64,000 bases of DNA from Pollenia angustigena (lineage: Eukaryota; Arthropoda; Insecta; Diptera; Polleniidae), in NCBI GenBank assembly GCA_930367215.1, contig OV884059.1:227105803-227169802 (forward strand), written 5' to 3'. The stretch's first letter is position 1; the number at the start of each line of letters is the position of its first letter. The notes under the pieces are model-generated. The model did not search any database. It was not told the origin of the DNA and worked only from the letters and a program-made list of their open reading frames with translations. Positions 1 to 12,294 of this stretch are shown here, piece after piece. A program made the position numbers and the translations under genes.

Positions 1-1308
1 TAAATCCAATTCGATCCAATTTTAATTTCTGACAGGTTAAATAAAAAAAAGTTGTGAAATTTTATACTGCAACTTGTACAGAGCGGATTGTGCGATTGCG
101 TCATCATCTTCATAGAAATATAATTTATTTTTTCAAAATTTTGGTTAAACAACAAATTTGACACAAAACGTTGACGGAAGTGTCAAAATTGTTTATGGGT
201 TTTCCAATTTTTTTCTTGTTTCACAAAAGAAAATCTTTAAAATTATTTGCTTAAAAGGATTGAGTGAACGTGTGTTGCAAACACAGATACAATATTTACA
301 AGAATATAAGTAATAAACAAATAAGTATGCACTGAGAGAAAAAAATTAAATAAGGATTGAACATGGTTGTAGAAATTCAATTTGTTACCGTAACAACATT
401 AAGATTGAAGTTGTCTCTTTCATGTCATCTGCAGACAATGCCAATGACAGCCATGTGTTATTTATTTAATTTTTTACAATTAAAAAATATTAAGAAGTGC
501 CCTGATCATTTATAATTGACCATCTTATTGTTTTTACACTCACAGAATTAAATTTTGTGTAGAATAGAAAAAGATTTGTACCCAAATTGGAATTATCGTA
601 GTTATCTACAATATACTAGTTTTAAAGTCCATGTTGATTTTGAAATACAAAATTTTTCAATTAACAAGATTTTCTTTGTCGTGCTTAATTCCCAATTTTT
701 ACTCTCGATAAAAACACTGAAATTAGCTATTACTTCTTTCTAATTCATTAAATGTAAACAGTCGCTGTCGAACCAACTCAAAAAGCGAAACGTTGTACAC
801 ACATTCTCGTTTTTTGTTCAACAGTTTTTGATTTCGACTGCAGTTCTTTAAACCCTTGAATTAAGCATGACAAACAAAATCTTAATTTAAGTTAATTGAA
901 AGACTGTAGTTATATTAATATGGTCAAACATTTTTCTCTAATAATGGAGTCCCCGTCATACTCCATAATCGCTTAAAGTTTTTCAGTCCACTCAAAAATG
1001 TCTACACAACACCCAGACAAAAAACATTTTTCAATAACGAGTTAGAAAAATGTAAATGGCGTAAGCCTCAAAAAATATGTTTCTTACATAACTTTTATCA
1101 GAAAAAAAAAAATACTGCGTCAGTTTCTGTCAGTTTGTTTAGATCTAAAATAGTGTCACTTATTCCCCAAGTTTTTCTTAAATTGTTTTTTTTTAGAAAA
1201 ATTTTTTTTTGACTCTGGTGAACATTTCATGTTTTGTGGCTTGGGGCCGTAACAATTTCCTACGACGATATTTTTAAACATATTATGCTTAATTTAAACA
1301 TATTTTTG
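1..1308. other. AT-rich non-coding stretch
   Basis: No exon, RNA gene or clear repeat boundary seen. A missing 5' exon of Grip here cannot be excluded. Confidence 0.5.
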
Positions 1309-1427
1309 TCACCGGCAACCATATTATGGTTAAACTATTCCTTTATGAAGAAGCCCCAATCATATAACTGTTGCTTTCTAACAAGTAATGGTTAATATCT
1401 AAGAGGGAAGCGAACTGACACCAAAGT

Positions 1428-1660
1428 AGTCCAGTGACAGGTCTTTGGTGGTAGAGACCGGTTCTAGTTTTAACACTTTCTATGAATAAGAGCTATCACT
1501 TTTAAATGGGGTTGTCATTGGAGGGGGTCAATTGACACCATTTGATCAGTCAGAAATATATTCTCAATGGACGTGTTTAGTGACAGTTACTAAAATGTAG
1601 TATTATTTCAATACGATGTAGTATTATTTCAATAAAACAAGTCCTTAAAGTAAATTCAAG
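1428..1660. repeat. Dispersed repeat shared with 60965-61145
   Basis: GGTGTCAATTGACCCCCTCC-type sequence and GAGACCGGTTCTAG recur in reverse orientation at 60965-61145. This copy has an internal 23-bp tandem duplication (GATGTAGTATTATTTCAATA). Confidence 0.75.
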
Positions 1661-1934
1661 AGCTAAATTTTAGCAAGTCTCACCGGTGAAGACTGTAGTG
1701 TAATTCATTACTTTTTCTTTCTTTTTGTTCTTCATAAACCAGTTACATGATTGGTTCCCCTTTCATTGGTCATGAGTTCTTTCTTTTTGTACCTGTTCTA
1801 TTTTCACAACTCCCAGGACCAGTCTGTTGGACCAATTGACACAAATTTCCCGCAGGGTTATAACAGCATGGTTCAAATTGTGCATGTTGCTCTTTACAGA
1901 AAAAATTCTTCAACATTGTTCACCAATTAAAGCC

Positions 1935-2380
1935 ACCCAGTAAAAAAATTGGGGTTTTTTGAAGCACTTAAGAGAAAAAGCGCACAATCGAGCGCTTCAA
2001 TAAAAGAGCTTTTATAAAGCAGTAAATGATATAGAATAAAATATACAAAAAAGCAGCTATTTTAGTGCTGACAACGAAGAAGGTTGCAAACCGAATAAAA
2101 ATAAAAATTTGATTGAATAAAAAATGATTGGAAAAAGGCATTTGAACAAAAGTAAAAGCAAAACATGAATGAATATGTTAATATAGTAAGCCCCTAAAAA
2201 GCACTTTGGGAGTGCTTTGTTTGCACGTTAAAAGAAGCGCTTATCGTCAGCAGAAAATAGTCCTCCAAACCGGGAACACCCCATACAAAAATCAGGCATC
2301 CCATCAGCAGGTTTGAAGCGATTTGTGGTATGAATTCATACACAAAACCTGCTCCTTTTGGAGTACATTTTTTACTGGGA
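1935..2380. mobile_element. MITE copy with ACCCAGTAAAAAA termini (left of inverted pair)
   Basis: About 446 bp, beginning ACCCAGTAAAAAA and ending TTTTTTACTGGGA. It is matched along its length, in inverted orientation, by 2679-3121. Blocks include GCGCTTCAATAAAAGAGCT and CCTCCAAACCGGG. Confidence 0.8.
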
Positions 2381-2678
2381 ATAATCAAAAATAAAATCAG
2401 TTTTAATTAAAAATTTAATCAAATGAACTAGACCTTTTAGTGATACTGTTAATTTGTTAACTGATGCAAATTGAAATTATTTTTAATTGAAATCAATTTT
2501 TATTTTTTTTCTGTGTTGGAGAAGAAATGAAAAACTATTGTTAATTTAAAATCCAAACATTATAAGTGGTAAACAAATTGTTCTCATTTATCCATAACAT
2601 GTCTAGAAGTTGCTTCTTGATGGAGGACTAACTTAACCATAATATGGTTGCGGTAAAAATAATATGTTAAAAGTAACT

Positions 2679-3121
2679 ACTCAGTAAAAAACGTGCTCCA
2701 AAAGGAGCAGGTTTTTTGAATGAATTCATACCTCAAATCGCTTCAAACCTGCTGATAGGATGCCTGATTTTTGTATGGGGTGATCCCGGTTTGGAGGACT
2801 ATTTTCTGCTGACAATAAGCGCTTCTTTTAACATGCAAACAAAGCGCTCCTAGAGTGCTTTGTTAAGGGCTAACTATATAAACATATTCATTAATGTTTT
2901 GCTTTTACTTGTTTAAATGCCTTTTTTCAATAATTTTCGTAAACCATAATATATTTTTTTTCGCTTACAAACCCTCTTTGCTGTCAGCACTAAAATAGCA
3001 GCTTTTTTGTATGTTTTATTCGTTATCATTTACTGCTTTATAAGAGCTCTCTAATTGAAGCGCTCGAGTATGCGCTTTTTCTCTGTTTTGCTTCAAAACA
3101 CCCTAATTTTTTTTACTGGGT
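2679..3121. mobile_element. MITE copy with ACCCAGTAAAAAA termini (right of inverted pair)
   Basis: Inverted copy of 1935-2380 (CCCGGTTTGGAGGACTATTT, AATTGAAGCGCTC), ending TTTTTTTTACTGGGT. Together the two make a large foldback with a 300-bp loop. Confidence 0.8.
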
Positions 3122-4043
3122 AAGTTTAAAAATTTTTGTTAAAAATAGTTTTGTTGGAAATAATGAAAATTTTTTTTCTCTACGTGTTATTGAAAATAGA
3201 AAATTATCTTAATTATTCTTAAAGAGTTGAACTAATTTTCTGAAGTGCCATTTTATTCTTTCGGTGTATAAATAATTATTGAAAATTAATACAGAAACCG
3301 AAGGTTAAGCAACCAGTACGGAATGTTGTTAAGACAAAAACAAAAATTAAAACATTAAAAGAGTTTTTCCAAACAGAAATGGCATAAAAAGAAAAGAAAC
3401 GTATTAAGCAAATTTGTTGTTTTACCATTTAAAAAGTGATAAACAACATTTGACAGCTGTCATTTCCTTTTTTCGGCCACACAATACAGAAAGACAGCCA
3501 GACATACACACACACATATACAGACAATTTATAAAGAAATTTTCCAACTCAAAGAATTCAATTTTCTTTGGAGTTTTCTCGTTTATTTGTATTAAAAAAA
3601 TACGACGAATAATTTGAGTGAGTGATGGAAACTGTAAACTTTTTTCCCCATTTTCATTTTCAATTTCGTTTTCATTTCGCATAAAGTGTGTTGGAGTGTA
3701 AAACCGAATGTTTTCTAAATAAATATTTATATTAACTACGCATTTGTTTACGTTTTCGTAAGCGTTTATTTTCGCTTTTACTTTTTAAAGAGGTAAAAAA
3801 ACTGCCATAAAATTAATGAAACCGTTTCGTTTAATTTTTTTTTTTTTTTGCTTAAAAATTTGTTACAATTTTGTTTAATGAAGCATTAAAAAACATGTGA
3901 GTATTGATGATTTAATGTTAATTTCTTTTTTGTTTGCCAATTTTTGTCAAGGAAATACGGGTTAATTGAGAAATAAATCTTTTTATATTGTGAACATTTG
4001 GTTTCAATTTATGTTTGTTTTAAAAATTAACAAAAACAAATAA
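3122..4043. other. Non-coding stretch, relatively repeat-free
   Basis: Less repetitive than its surroundings, with an (AC)n tract near 3505-3520. Frames on both strands at 3414-3682 have no recognisable protein features. A promoter or 5' UTR is possible but not shown. Confidence 0.4.
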
Positions 4044-4110
4044 GAGCTTTTTAATCGGCTGTGCCGAATCTTTGATACCCCCCACCGAGAGTAAGAATAT
4101 TTTAGAAGCG
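4044..4110 (+). repeat. Fragment of the INE-1-like family (terminus)
   Basis: TCGGCTGTGCCGAATCTTTG followed by ATACCCCCCACC, the terminus also seen at 50985 and, reversed, at 29484-29515. Confidence 0.7.
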
Positions 4111-5230
4111 GTACCCATGGCCCATGGTCAAATATTGCCCGACCAGCTTATGCTTTTATTTTTAGTTATATAAAACTTAATTTGAACTAATTAGACTTAA
4201 ATATCATGATTCGTACAGGTTTAAGCCGTATTAAAGTGATATTCAAAAACGGACTTTACATTGGACCAATGGTAAATAATGAATCGATTAGCAAAAGAGG
4301 TAAGAGTGGTATCTGTTATAAAAAAACCTTAATTTAAACCAAATTCAATACAGTAGTCCAATTCTGCTTTAGCGTCTTTTACGTTATGATGTGGGTTTCA
4401 AAAGGCCGCTTTATATGCGACACATGCTAAAGGTGTTATGATACTTGTTTTTTTTAGTATTGGATTTTTTTAGGATTGACTGAATGAAACAACAAATGCG
4501 AGAAAGAACAAGAAATACAATTTGATAAACAACCCCTTTTTTCTGATTGACACTTCTCATGTTTATTTTTTTCTTTCACTAAAACAAAAAAAATTGTAAA
4601 AGCTTGATCAGTTGAAACTATTTTGTTTTTGATAAGTGAAATGAAGCAGGTGCCCTTCATATGGGATTTCAAATCATAAATATTCAATTGAAGAACATAC
4701 CCAGATGTAATTCTTAATATTTTACATTATTTGCATTAAATTTTTTTGTATATAAAAAAAATTGTTTGTGATTCCAAAATAAAATGTAAACAAAACAAAC
4801 AATATTGCCCACGTTTTTTTCCCAGAAAAACTCGTCAAAAAAGGTAAAAATCGCAAAAAAAAAGTTAAAACCCGCTACTTTCGATCAAAAACTATAAAAT
4901 TGGCAACATTGCTAACAATTAATCTGGAAATGTCAATTTTAAGTTAAAAATTTTTATATTTTTTTTGACAGTCTTGGATTATTTATCGATAACACATGTA
5001 TATTTGTTTGACATTTCAAGATTTTTAATGATATAATCGTACTCTTTACACTAAGTCAGTTTTACTATGCAAATATATTTGCACTGTTCTCCAATATAGA
5101 AAAAATACAAAAAATAGCAAGTATCATAACAGCTTAAATAATGGATCGATTATCCAAAAAATTTCATGGTGCTATTTCTAGCCATATTAAGCTAAATTGC
5201 ACCAACTTTTAGCACAATATATATATATTT

Positions 5231-5745
5231 GTAACGGCAACCAAATTATGGTTAAATTAGTGCTCCCTCAAGAAGCTCCAAACATATTTTCGCCAAAAAA
5301 AATATGTTATGGTTAAATATGACTGACAATAATTTGTTTGTCATTTTAAATCGCTTGCTTTTAAATTAACAACAATAATATTTTCCTCTTTTCCAAGAAA
5401 AACAACTATGCTTTTAGAAGTGTTAAACTTATTTTTGTTATAATTAAACAAAAGATGTTCGAAAGCAACCATAATATCGACCACTAACTGCGAAAATAAT
5501 GTAAGCGTCAAAAATCAAATTTTACAGGAAAGAGTTCTTTTATATATTTTATATAAACCGTAATGGTATCTTAAGTGACCATGATAATTTTGGAGATGAT
5601 GCAAGTGTTGCCAATAAAGTCATTTATATAAAAAAACCAAAATTGAAAATGGTGTCGCTTACTTTTTTGTCGCGGATAGGACTCGATTTGATTGTGGCTT
5701 CTTGATGGTGAACCAATTTAACCATAATATGGTTTGCCGGCGACA
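5231..5745. mobile_element. Inverted-repeat element, ACGGCAACCAAATTATGG family
   Basis: Left GTAACGGCAACCAAATTATG and right-end complement GCCGGCAAACCATATTATGG face inward over 515 bp. Related to 1309-2656. Confidence 0.65.
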
Positions 5746-5969
5746 GTAGTGTCCAGTAAAACCAGTTTTATTGGAGGTGACCATATTAAACAAAATTTTT
5801 TCTCTGGGTGTACGGTTTTTATTTTAGCCATTTTGATTATGTATTTAACGGTTACTAACCTGTTTACAAGACTTTTTTCTTTTGTATTTATTTAAATATG
5901 AATTTTATAGTAAAAAATCAGTTTACAAATAAAACTTCGTATAAAAATAAATGAGAAATCTTCTTTAAC

Positions 5970-6262
5970 CACGCAGCGCATGCTTTTATAACCTTACTAG
6001 CGTTCTAAGTTTCAAGTTACATGCAACGCTTTTTATGCAGCAGCAGCAGCAGCAAAAGTAAAAATAAAATTTAATTTGTCAAAATCAGCTGATTTGTTCG
6101 AACGCTGCTTGTGACACTTGCAAAAGTAGAAAGTAAACCTATTTTTCGCCTCAAGGCATTTACTTTTGTGCATGTAACTTACTACGTATATCTACACAGA
6201 TTCTACTTTTTTTACAGCTGCGTATGCTGCGAACAAGCGAGTAACGCGTGGTGTGGACCTCC
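5970..6262. repeat. Imperfect inverted-repeat element with a (CAG)5 microsatellite
   Basis: ACCACGCAGCGCATGCTTTT and the right-end ACCACGCGTTACTCGCTTG (reverse complemented) face each other; CAGCAGCAGCAGCAGCA lies at 6037-6053. Confidence 0.45.
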
Positions 6263-6422
6263 AGCTTTAGAAATGATATGTTCTTGATTACATAAAATTA
6301 TAATTTTTTTTAGGCGAGTGCGGGGAATTAATTTAATTCACTAAAATATGGCTGGAAAATTTCCTCGGAAAATAGTTCGATCATTTGCGAAAAGAAGGAA
6401 AAATAAATAAAGTTATAGGTTC

Positions 6423-6640
6423 TGGAGCCCCGGTAGGCCTGTCGGTGTTAATGTAGACTATCAGTGCAAGGATTGCGGGTTCGATTCTAGCCAGAGTTTG
6501 TTTCTGATCTGTTTCACTACAATGCACAGAGGAATGACTTCATAAATTTTCGTGTAAAAATTGTAAGGACTGGTCCCAGATCGTTGAAAGTAGGCATCGA
6601 AAATTGTATTTACTAAATAAAGAAAATATTTAAATTTCAT
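6423..6640 (+). mobile_element. tRNA-derived SINE-like sequence
   Basis: GCCCCGGTAGGCCTGTCGGT resembles a Pol III A box region, and GCGGGTTCGATTCTAGCC contains the B box GGTTCGATTC. A related reversed head is at 13448-13522. It does not fold as a clean tRNA. Confidence 0.6.
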
Positions 6641-7584
6641 CAAAATTGCCAAGTTCTTCCTATCTCAGCAAAAGTTTGTTGTAGAAGAAACCAAATATGC
6701 ATGCGGAGTTTCACCAACATAAACCACGCCCACCAGCCATATATCAGTATAAACAAAATGAGTCCACAATAATAAAATAAGAGGTTGATGTCCTATTCTA
6801 CTTATAATATATACTTCCATCCAAAGCAAACGATGCCCAACCATCAGTATTTGTTGAAGTTCTATTGCAATTTCTGGAAAATATTAAATCGCCTTAACGA
6901 CAACGACTTACACAATAAGGCCAAATATATCGAAGGCTTATATTCAAATAGTGCTATCTTTAATTTCGAAAGTGAGTTTTTATAGCAACGTACTCACTGA
7001 TTGAATTGACATCTTGTCAGCTAATTATTGGTTTGGCGCATAAGCCTAAAATTCGTAGTAGAGAAAAAGGACAATGAAGGTTTACATGAAGTTTTCTGAA
7101 AATATACCTGTTAGAATTTTTTGTTTTTTCATTACTGTTTCTGGTATATGTTTTGAAGAAAAATTTTAATTTTTGTCAACGTTCATGAACGAACTTAAAA
7201 GTTTATAATATTTAATTGAAAGTGAAAATTATTGTTTGTGCTGTATACGCCACTTTTTTAAATTAATTTCTAATAGTAGCTTTTGTATACGTTTATACTT
7301 CTTAATGCTGTGTATTGAGTTGTTGACATTTTATTTTGCTTTTGCTAGCTAAAGGATAAGATAATTCGGCACATTTACGTCATTGATCCTCAACTATAGG
7401 GCATAATAAACCACACAAATGGCTTGGCAAACATGTCGAAATCTTATGTTTGTAGAAATATTTTGTGTTGTTAATTGGGGTGTTTGGTGATTGGACAAAC
7501 TTTTGAAGCAATGTTTGTGGAAATATTAATATTTTAGTTAGTCTTGTGGTTATTTTGTTGAACTATTTATGGTTTTTAATCCAA

Positions 7585-8205
7585 ATTTTTAATATTTTTA
7601 ATTAGGCTTAAGTTCATCAAATTTAATTTTCATTAAATTATTTTTATGAAGCAAGGAATTTACAACATGAAAATAAATTAAAAGTTTTATTGATAATCTT
7701 TCATTCTTGACCGTTGCCGGGGCTCGTACCCTGGCCGCAGGTTACCATGACATGTTTCGAAATGAAAAAAAAAACAAAAAATGTACTTTGGACTTCAAGA
7801 AGAATTCTTGACAAAAGTACGAGAAAATCAGAAGTAAGGAAAAAACATGTAAAATCAATTAAAATGGATAATCATTCAGAAAAGCAAATTTCGATCTACC
7901 AAAGGTTAAAATACAACTTGGTTTAAGGATTGATGTTTGACTATTGACGTCAGCAGTCGTCGATGGCTGCGAGTGTAAGACGGCAAATCCATCTGAGGAG
8001 ATCGAGTGGTTGCGATCGCAACATGTCATGGTAACCTGTCGGCCAGGGTTCAAGCCCCGGCCACGGTCAAGAATGAAAGATTATCAATAACAATTTTAAT
8101 TAATTTTCATGTTGTAAAATTCCTTTCTTCATAAAAATAATTTAATGAAAATTAAATTTGATGAACTTAAGCCTAATTAAAAATATATTAACATTTTTTA
8201 ATATT
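7585..8205. repeat. Foldback element with about 170-bp arms containing tRNA-like heads
   Basis: Left arm about 7585-7758 and right arm about 8019-8205 are inverted copies (for example AATTAGGCTTAAGTTCATCA and TGATGAACTTAAGCCTAATT) at about 90% or more. Each arm ends inward with a Pol III B-box-like GGTTCAAGCCCCGGCCACGG (plus strand in the right arm). Two SINE copies head-to-head or a foldback transposon are both possible. Confidence 0.8.
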
Positions 8206-8864
8206 TGGCAGACATGTTGGATGTTTGTCATACTTTTTGTGGCGTCTAACGCTAAATGTATTAATTTCAGCAAATTTCAGCAAAAACTTTACAGAGTAAA
8301 CCAGTGAAAAAGAAGCCTTAAAATTATTTTAAATAAAAAATTCAATATTTTTTGCAGTATTGCTTGCCGCCAAACAACTCGTTTTAATCACTTTTTACTC
8401 TAAATACTTTGCCTTTATTTTATATTCCATCTCCATTTTAATCAAAAAGTAACAAAATCAGCTCTATCGGCGTCTGAATTCATTGAAAACAAACAAAAAT
8501 TAAAATTAATTTTTGGACGGAGAATATTTGTGTTGTTTATTGGCAAACACCAAACGAAAACAATGTGTGTGCTTGCCAAGCATTTTGTGTGGCTTAATAT
8601 GGGCCATCGGATAGAGGTATGTCACCGAAGCCGTGACGAGCATTTTGCCGATATTTTGTTTCACCCATAATCGTCATAAATCCTTCCTTCTATCACAATA
8701 AAAAATATTAAGATAATTCTCTGAAAACTTTTTGTTTTATTAACAATTAACATGGTGCGTTTTGATTGGACCAACCTTTATCATAAACGCTAAAAGACCT
8801 AACTAACAGTTTGCATAATATGCAACATTGTCCGTTGTCAAAACAACTGGCAGGTTTTACATTA

Positions 8865-9012
8865 GTGCCAATTCACACGTTGCAAGTCTTATTGATCAGC
8901 TTGCTACCTTATAGGCGAGAGAGAGTGAGAGAGAAACGTTTATTTTCCTCTCTTCACTCTCGTTATAAAGTAGCAAGCTGATCAATAAGACTTGCAACGT
9001 GTGAATTGGGAC
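8865..9012. mobile_element. 148-bp palindromic MITE
   Basis: Arms CCAATTCACACGTTGCAAGT onward are identical for about 40 bp. The centre contains a GAGAGAGAGTGAGAGAG tract. The 3-bp flanks (TTA and TAC) do not agree, so the duplication is unresolved. Confidence 0.85.
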
Positions 9013-9082
9013 TACAGCCATACGATCAAGTGATGCCTTTCAATTCCTTTCAATTTGCAATACACTCTCACTTTTTTACTAA

Positions 9083-9271
9083 AGCTTCGTACAGACGATG
9101 GTCAGATCTTACAATGTTGTCATGAAAATTGCCTAAAAAGTTCTTGCAACTGTCTGAACATTGTAAGCTCATTTTCATTTGGCAGATGTGTAAAATTAAC
9201 GCATCTGACAATGGCACCATTGTCAGAAAAATGACAATATTGTAATATCTGACCATCGTCTGTACGAAGCT
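9083..9271. mobile_element. 189-bp MITE with TAA duplication
   Basis: TIR AGCTTCGTACAGACGATGGT at both ends, flanked by TAA (9080-9082 and 9272-9274). Internal ACATTGT/ACAATGT complementarity. PIF/Harbinger-like. Confidence 0.88.
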
Positions 9272-9293
9272 TAACACACATACACTTTTTAAA

Positions 9294-9542
9294 TTGACCA
9301 CGAGATGGCTTTCAATTTCACCTTTCCATTTGTTTGGCAATTTTACTTTCAATTTAACAGCTGATTACATGTTTGTCTTTATAAGTTTTTTTTTAATGAC
9401 ATCTCCAAAGCAAATTGCTTTCAACTTGCGTGCAGCCTACGTCACAACTGCCAATTTTTGCATATTTTCCAAACAGTATACATATGTAAAAGACTATCAA
9501 GAAAATCTTGATCGTGTGGCTGCAATGTTACATAAAAAATAA
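9294..9542 (+). other. Short open frame of unknown status
   Basis: An 82-codon frame ends 'DYQENLDRVAAMLHKK'. It overlaps no recognised domain and has no visible splice partner. It may be chance or a decayed gene piece. Listed because the C-terminal half looks more protein-like than its surroundings. Confidence 0.2.
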
Positions 9543-9581
9543 ATTATCAACAGTTTATGGCAATTTAATATTGTTTTTGCA

Positions 9582-9902
9582 AGGCGAATTCGTACAAGGT
9601 GGTCTTATTTTGAAAACAGATACAACACTGTAAAATATTTTAGCGGCGTGTCAAAATAATAGAACACTGTAGTAAACAATTTAAGCAAACATTTCGTTTT
9701 GTTTTTATGTAATTTTAAAATGTTTGCTTTGAAATGTAATAATTAAAAACCATTTAAAACCATCAATTTAATAATTCTAAATGAAAATTATAGAATTAAT
9801 GGAAGATTGCCCAGAACCATCAGAACTGTACCAATTTGACACAAGGTCAGTTATCAGCTGTTGCTGACGTAGCAAGCGTAGGTCACCTGGTGTGAATTCG
9901 CC
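9582..9902. mobile_element. MITE with AGGCGAATTC termini, copy 1
   Basis: AGGCGAATTCGTACAAGGTG and AGGCGAATTCACACCAGGTG (reverse complemented). A second member is at 50578-50797. Confidence 0.8.
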
Positions 9903-10887
9903 TATAAAGTTTTCAATATGTTAGACAGGGCCTTTTGCGGTTTGAGTAACAATTTGTACTCCAAAAAGCTAAAATACAAATAAATTTAAAAAAGTTTATA
10001 TGAAATGATTTATATTTTAATAAAATTTTCAAAAACGCATAAAATTTTTTCAATTTAAATCTTCAAAAATTAAAAACACCCTAAAGTTTATGTATGAGTT
10101 TGTTAAATATTTTATTAAATGACATTTTAGTTTAGAGCTACTGTTTTTTTTATAATAAAAAAATTTTAATTTTTTTTTATGTTTATTTTATGATGTATTT
10201 CATGTTTTTTGTTTCTTAATTCCTTTTTGTTTTAAGTGTTCAAAAATTGTAATTTATTTGTAGTGGGTGTTTTATAAGCAGTCAAGTACTTTTTCATAAA
10301 TACGTATCTGGAATTAAAAAAAAGAAGATATTATGTTTACAAGGTGCCAGACGTATGACTTCGAGACATTTTTTCTCAAAAGGCATGCCATTTTTTTCAA
10401 TAAAGATATTGAAAAAACAAATTTTATGCAAATGCTATAATTGATGTGAATTTCTTTAACACCCCCTCTTCTTGGCTACGTTTATGTGTTTGAAACATTG
10501 TTTTTCTGTTGATCTGATATAAAAAAAAACCCCAGAAATGTATACGCAACTTTTTGTTGCTAAGACCTGTCGCTATAAATCATTGCAGATAATCAGACAA
10601 CAATAAAGCGCTCTATTGTTTGTTGTACGGACGGAATTTTAAGTCTCTTGCCACATTGTTTTCTAATCTATTTTTCTTCGTTTTTGGACGAGCGCAGAGA
10701 GAATCTACAATTTCATAAAAATATTAAATATATTACTGTATAATAAATCTAAAATACTTGTGTATAAGCGATAATGATTTAGTATTATATTAAACTTAAG
10801 ACGCTAAGGATGAAAAAATCAAACACAAATCAAAATTAAATACCTACACAATTTGTCTATGGTAAGTAGAAGCTTAAAACTAACAAG

Positions 10888-10990
10888 TAAGAAAGTATAG
10901 TCGATCAAGCTCGACCATGTGCCACACTACATCCCGGTGCATAAAACTTATGCAAAACCAAAATCTATGACGCATGGCTAATCATGGACA
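10888..10990 (+). repeat. 5' terminus of the 'AAGTAAGAAAGTATAGTCG' repeat family
   Basis: ACAAGTAAGAAAGTATAGTC matches the start of the fuller copy at 61275. The matching tail may be 12862-12925 (GGTTCTAGGACC...), with 11072-12294 inserted between. Confidence 0.6.
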
Positions 10991-11071
10991 CAGCGTAATA
11001 AAATTATGTTATTAGGTAAAGATTCGTATAAGTGTTCTTTGTGCTGAATATTATTAAAATATCAATATCTA

Positions 11072-12294
11072 CACTGGTAGAAAAATGCATCTTCATATTG
11101 ATGCCCTAACATCAGAATTGTGACATCAATGTTACTACAAATGGCATCAATGATGCAAAAAGTAACATCAATCCAATGACTAACGTCTTCGTAAAATTTT
11201 GTCATTTTACGTGTCATCTATTTTATGACTATAGTGACATCAATTCGATGCCACATTTTCTATATTATTAACATTCACCCCTATCGCAAACAACTACTCC
11301 CATGAAAATATTCCCATATTTTTTTATTTCGTATTGTGAATGATTCCCATAACAAATTTTTTGGGAATGAATTCCCAAACTTAAAAAATTTGGCATCACC
11401 AATGTTTACTCCCGCGAAGTTTTTTACTAAATAAATTCCCAACAAATGTTAATGTGAACGAGAAGGGAACATGTAAATTTTTATTTGTATTCTAAGGTTG
11501 GACTCAATTATATTTCTTTGTTATTTTATTGAAGGAGTTTTAATTAAGAAAATGAAGATACACACTATTCATTATTTATTTTATTATATTTTTATTAGTA
11601 TTTTATTTTGTATATTTTTCTTTCCCAATACAAGCACTAACAAGTTATTCACAATAGAGACGTTTGTTTATAAAATACTAACAAATAATTCACAATAGTA
11701 TTTTTTACTCCCAAAATATTTGCGATACCGATTTGTTGGGGATGGGAATATAGGTTTGCTACCATATAACATATTCCCATAACATTCGCGATAGGGGTGA
11801 TTATTTTCATGATTACAATGTATTTAAAGAAGAAAAAATTCCTACATTCTATTTTTTTAAATTATTAAGTTAAAAACATCAAATTTTTAAAGTAGAAAGA
11901 TTACGAAAACCATATGGGCATGGTGCTGATGTCTTATTATTGAAAGTTCTGCTGTAAATAAAGGTCGTAATTCAACAAATGTGAAACAAACATGTGTATG
12001 AAACGGGTTAGTAATTAATAATATTCTCTCACTTTGACTTAAGTCAATTCCAATGACTAATGTGTTCTTCCTCCGATGTAACTGCGTCATCGCACTGAGG
12101 ACATGTTCGTCACTAATGCCGATGTGTCATCCCATTGATGACGTCATTTCATTTTGACCCTGATGACACTTTGGCCAAGTGATGTTAAGGTTGACATCAC
12201 CATGATGAAAAGTGTCATGGGGTCAAAAACGAAGACACTTGTCATTGTACTGATGTCAAAATACATCAGCGTTATGACGCCTTTTCTATCAGTG
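11072..12294. mobile_element. TA-flanked element packed with TGACATCA-type motifs
   Basis: Ends CACTGGTAGAAAAA and CACTGATAGAAAAG (reverse complemented), each next to TA (11070-11071 and 12295-12296). Both subterminal regions hold many short TGACATCA/TGATGTCA variants. Interrupted by 11276-11799. No transposase. Confidence 0.75.
11276..11799. mobile_element. 524-bp MITE, CACCCCTATCGC termini
   Basis: CACCCCTATCGCAAAC and CACCCCTATCGCGAAT (reverse complemented) with ATT on both sides (11273-11275 and 11800-11802). The interior holds repeated TTCCCAT/ATGGGAA. Confidence 0.75.

Larger units (their letters stand above)
1309..2656. repeat. Inverted-repeat element of the ACCGGCAACCATATTATGG family
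   Basis: Left ACCGGCAACCATATTATGGT (1311) faces right-end complement ACCGCAACCATATTATGGTT (2656). Both continue to a 'TCAAGAAGC/TGAAGAAGC' block. A shorter relative is at 5231-5745. The MITE copy at 1935-2380 lies inside. Confidence 0.6.

Noticed and set aside
3414..3682. Overlapping 67- and 86-codon frames as a gene
   Set aside because: Compositionally biased, no recognisable domain, no splice or start context.
6423..6490. Functional tRNA gene
   Set aside because: A- and B-box-like sequences are present but no cloverleaf with a proper acceptor stem can be drawn; a SINE head is more likely.
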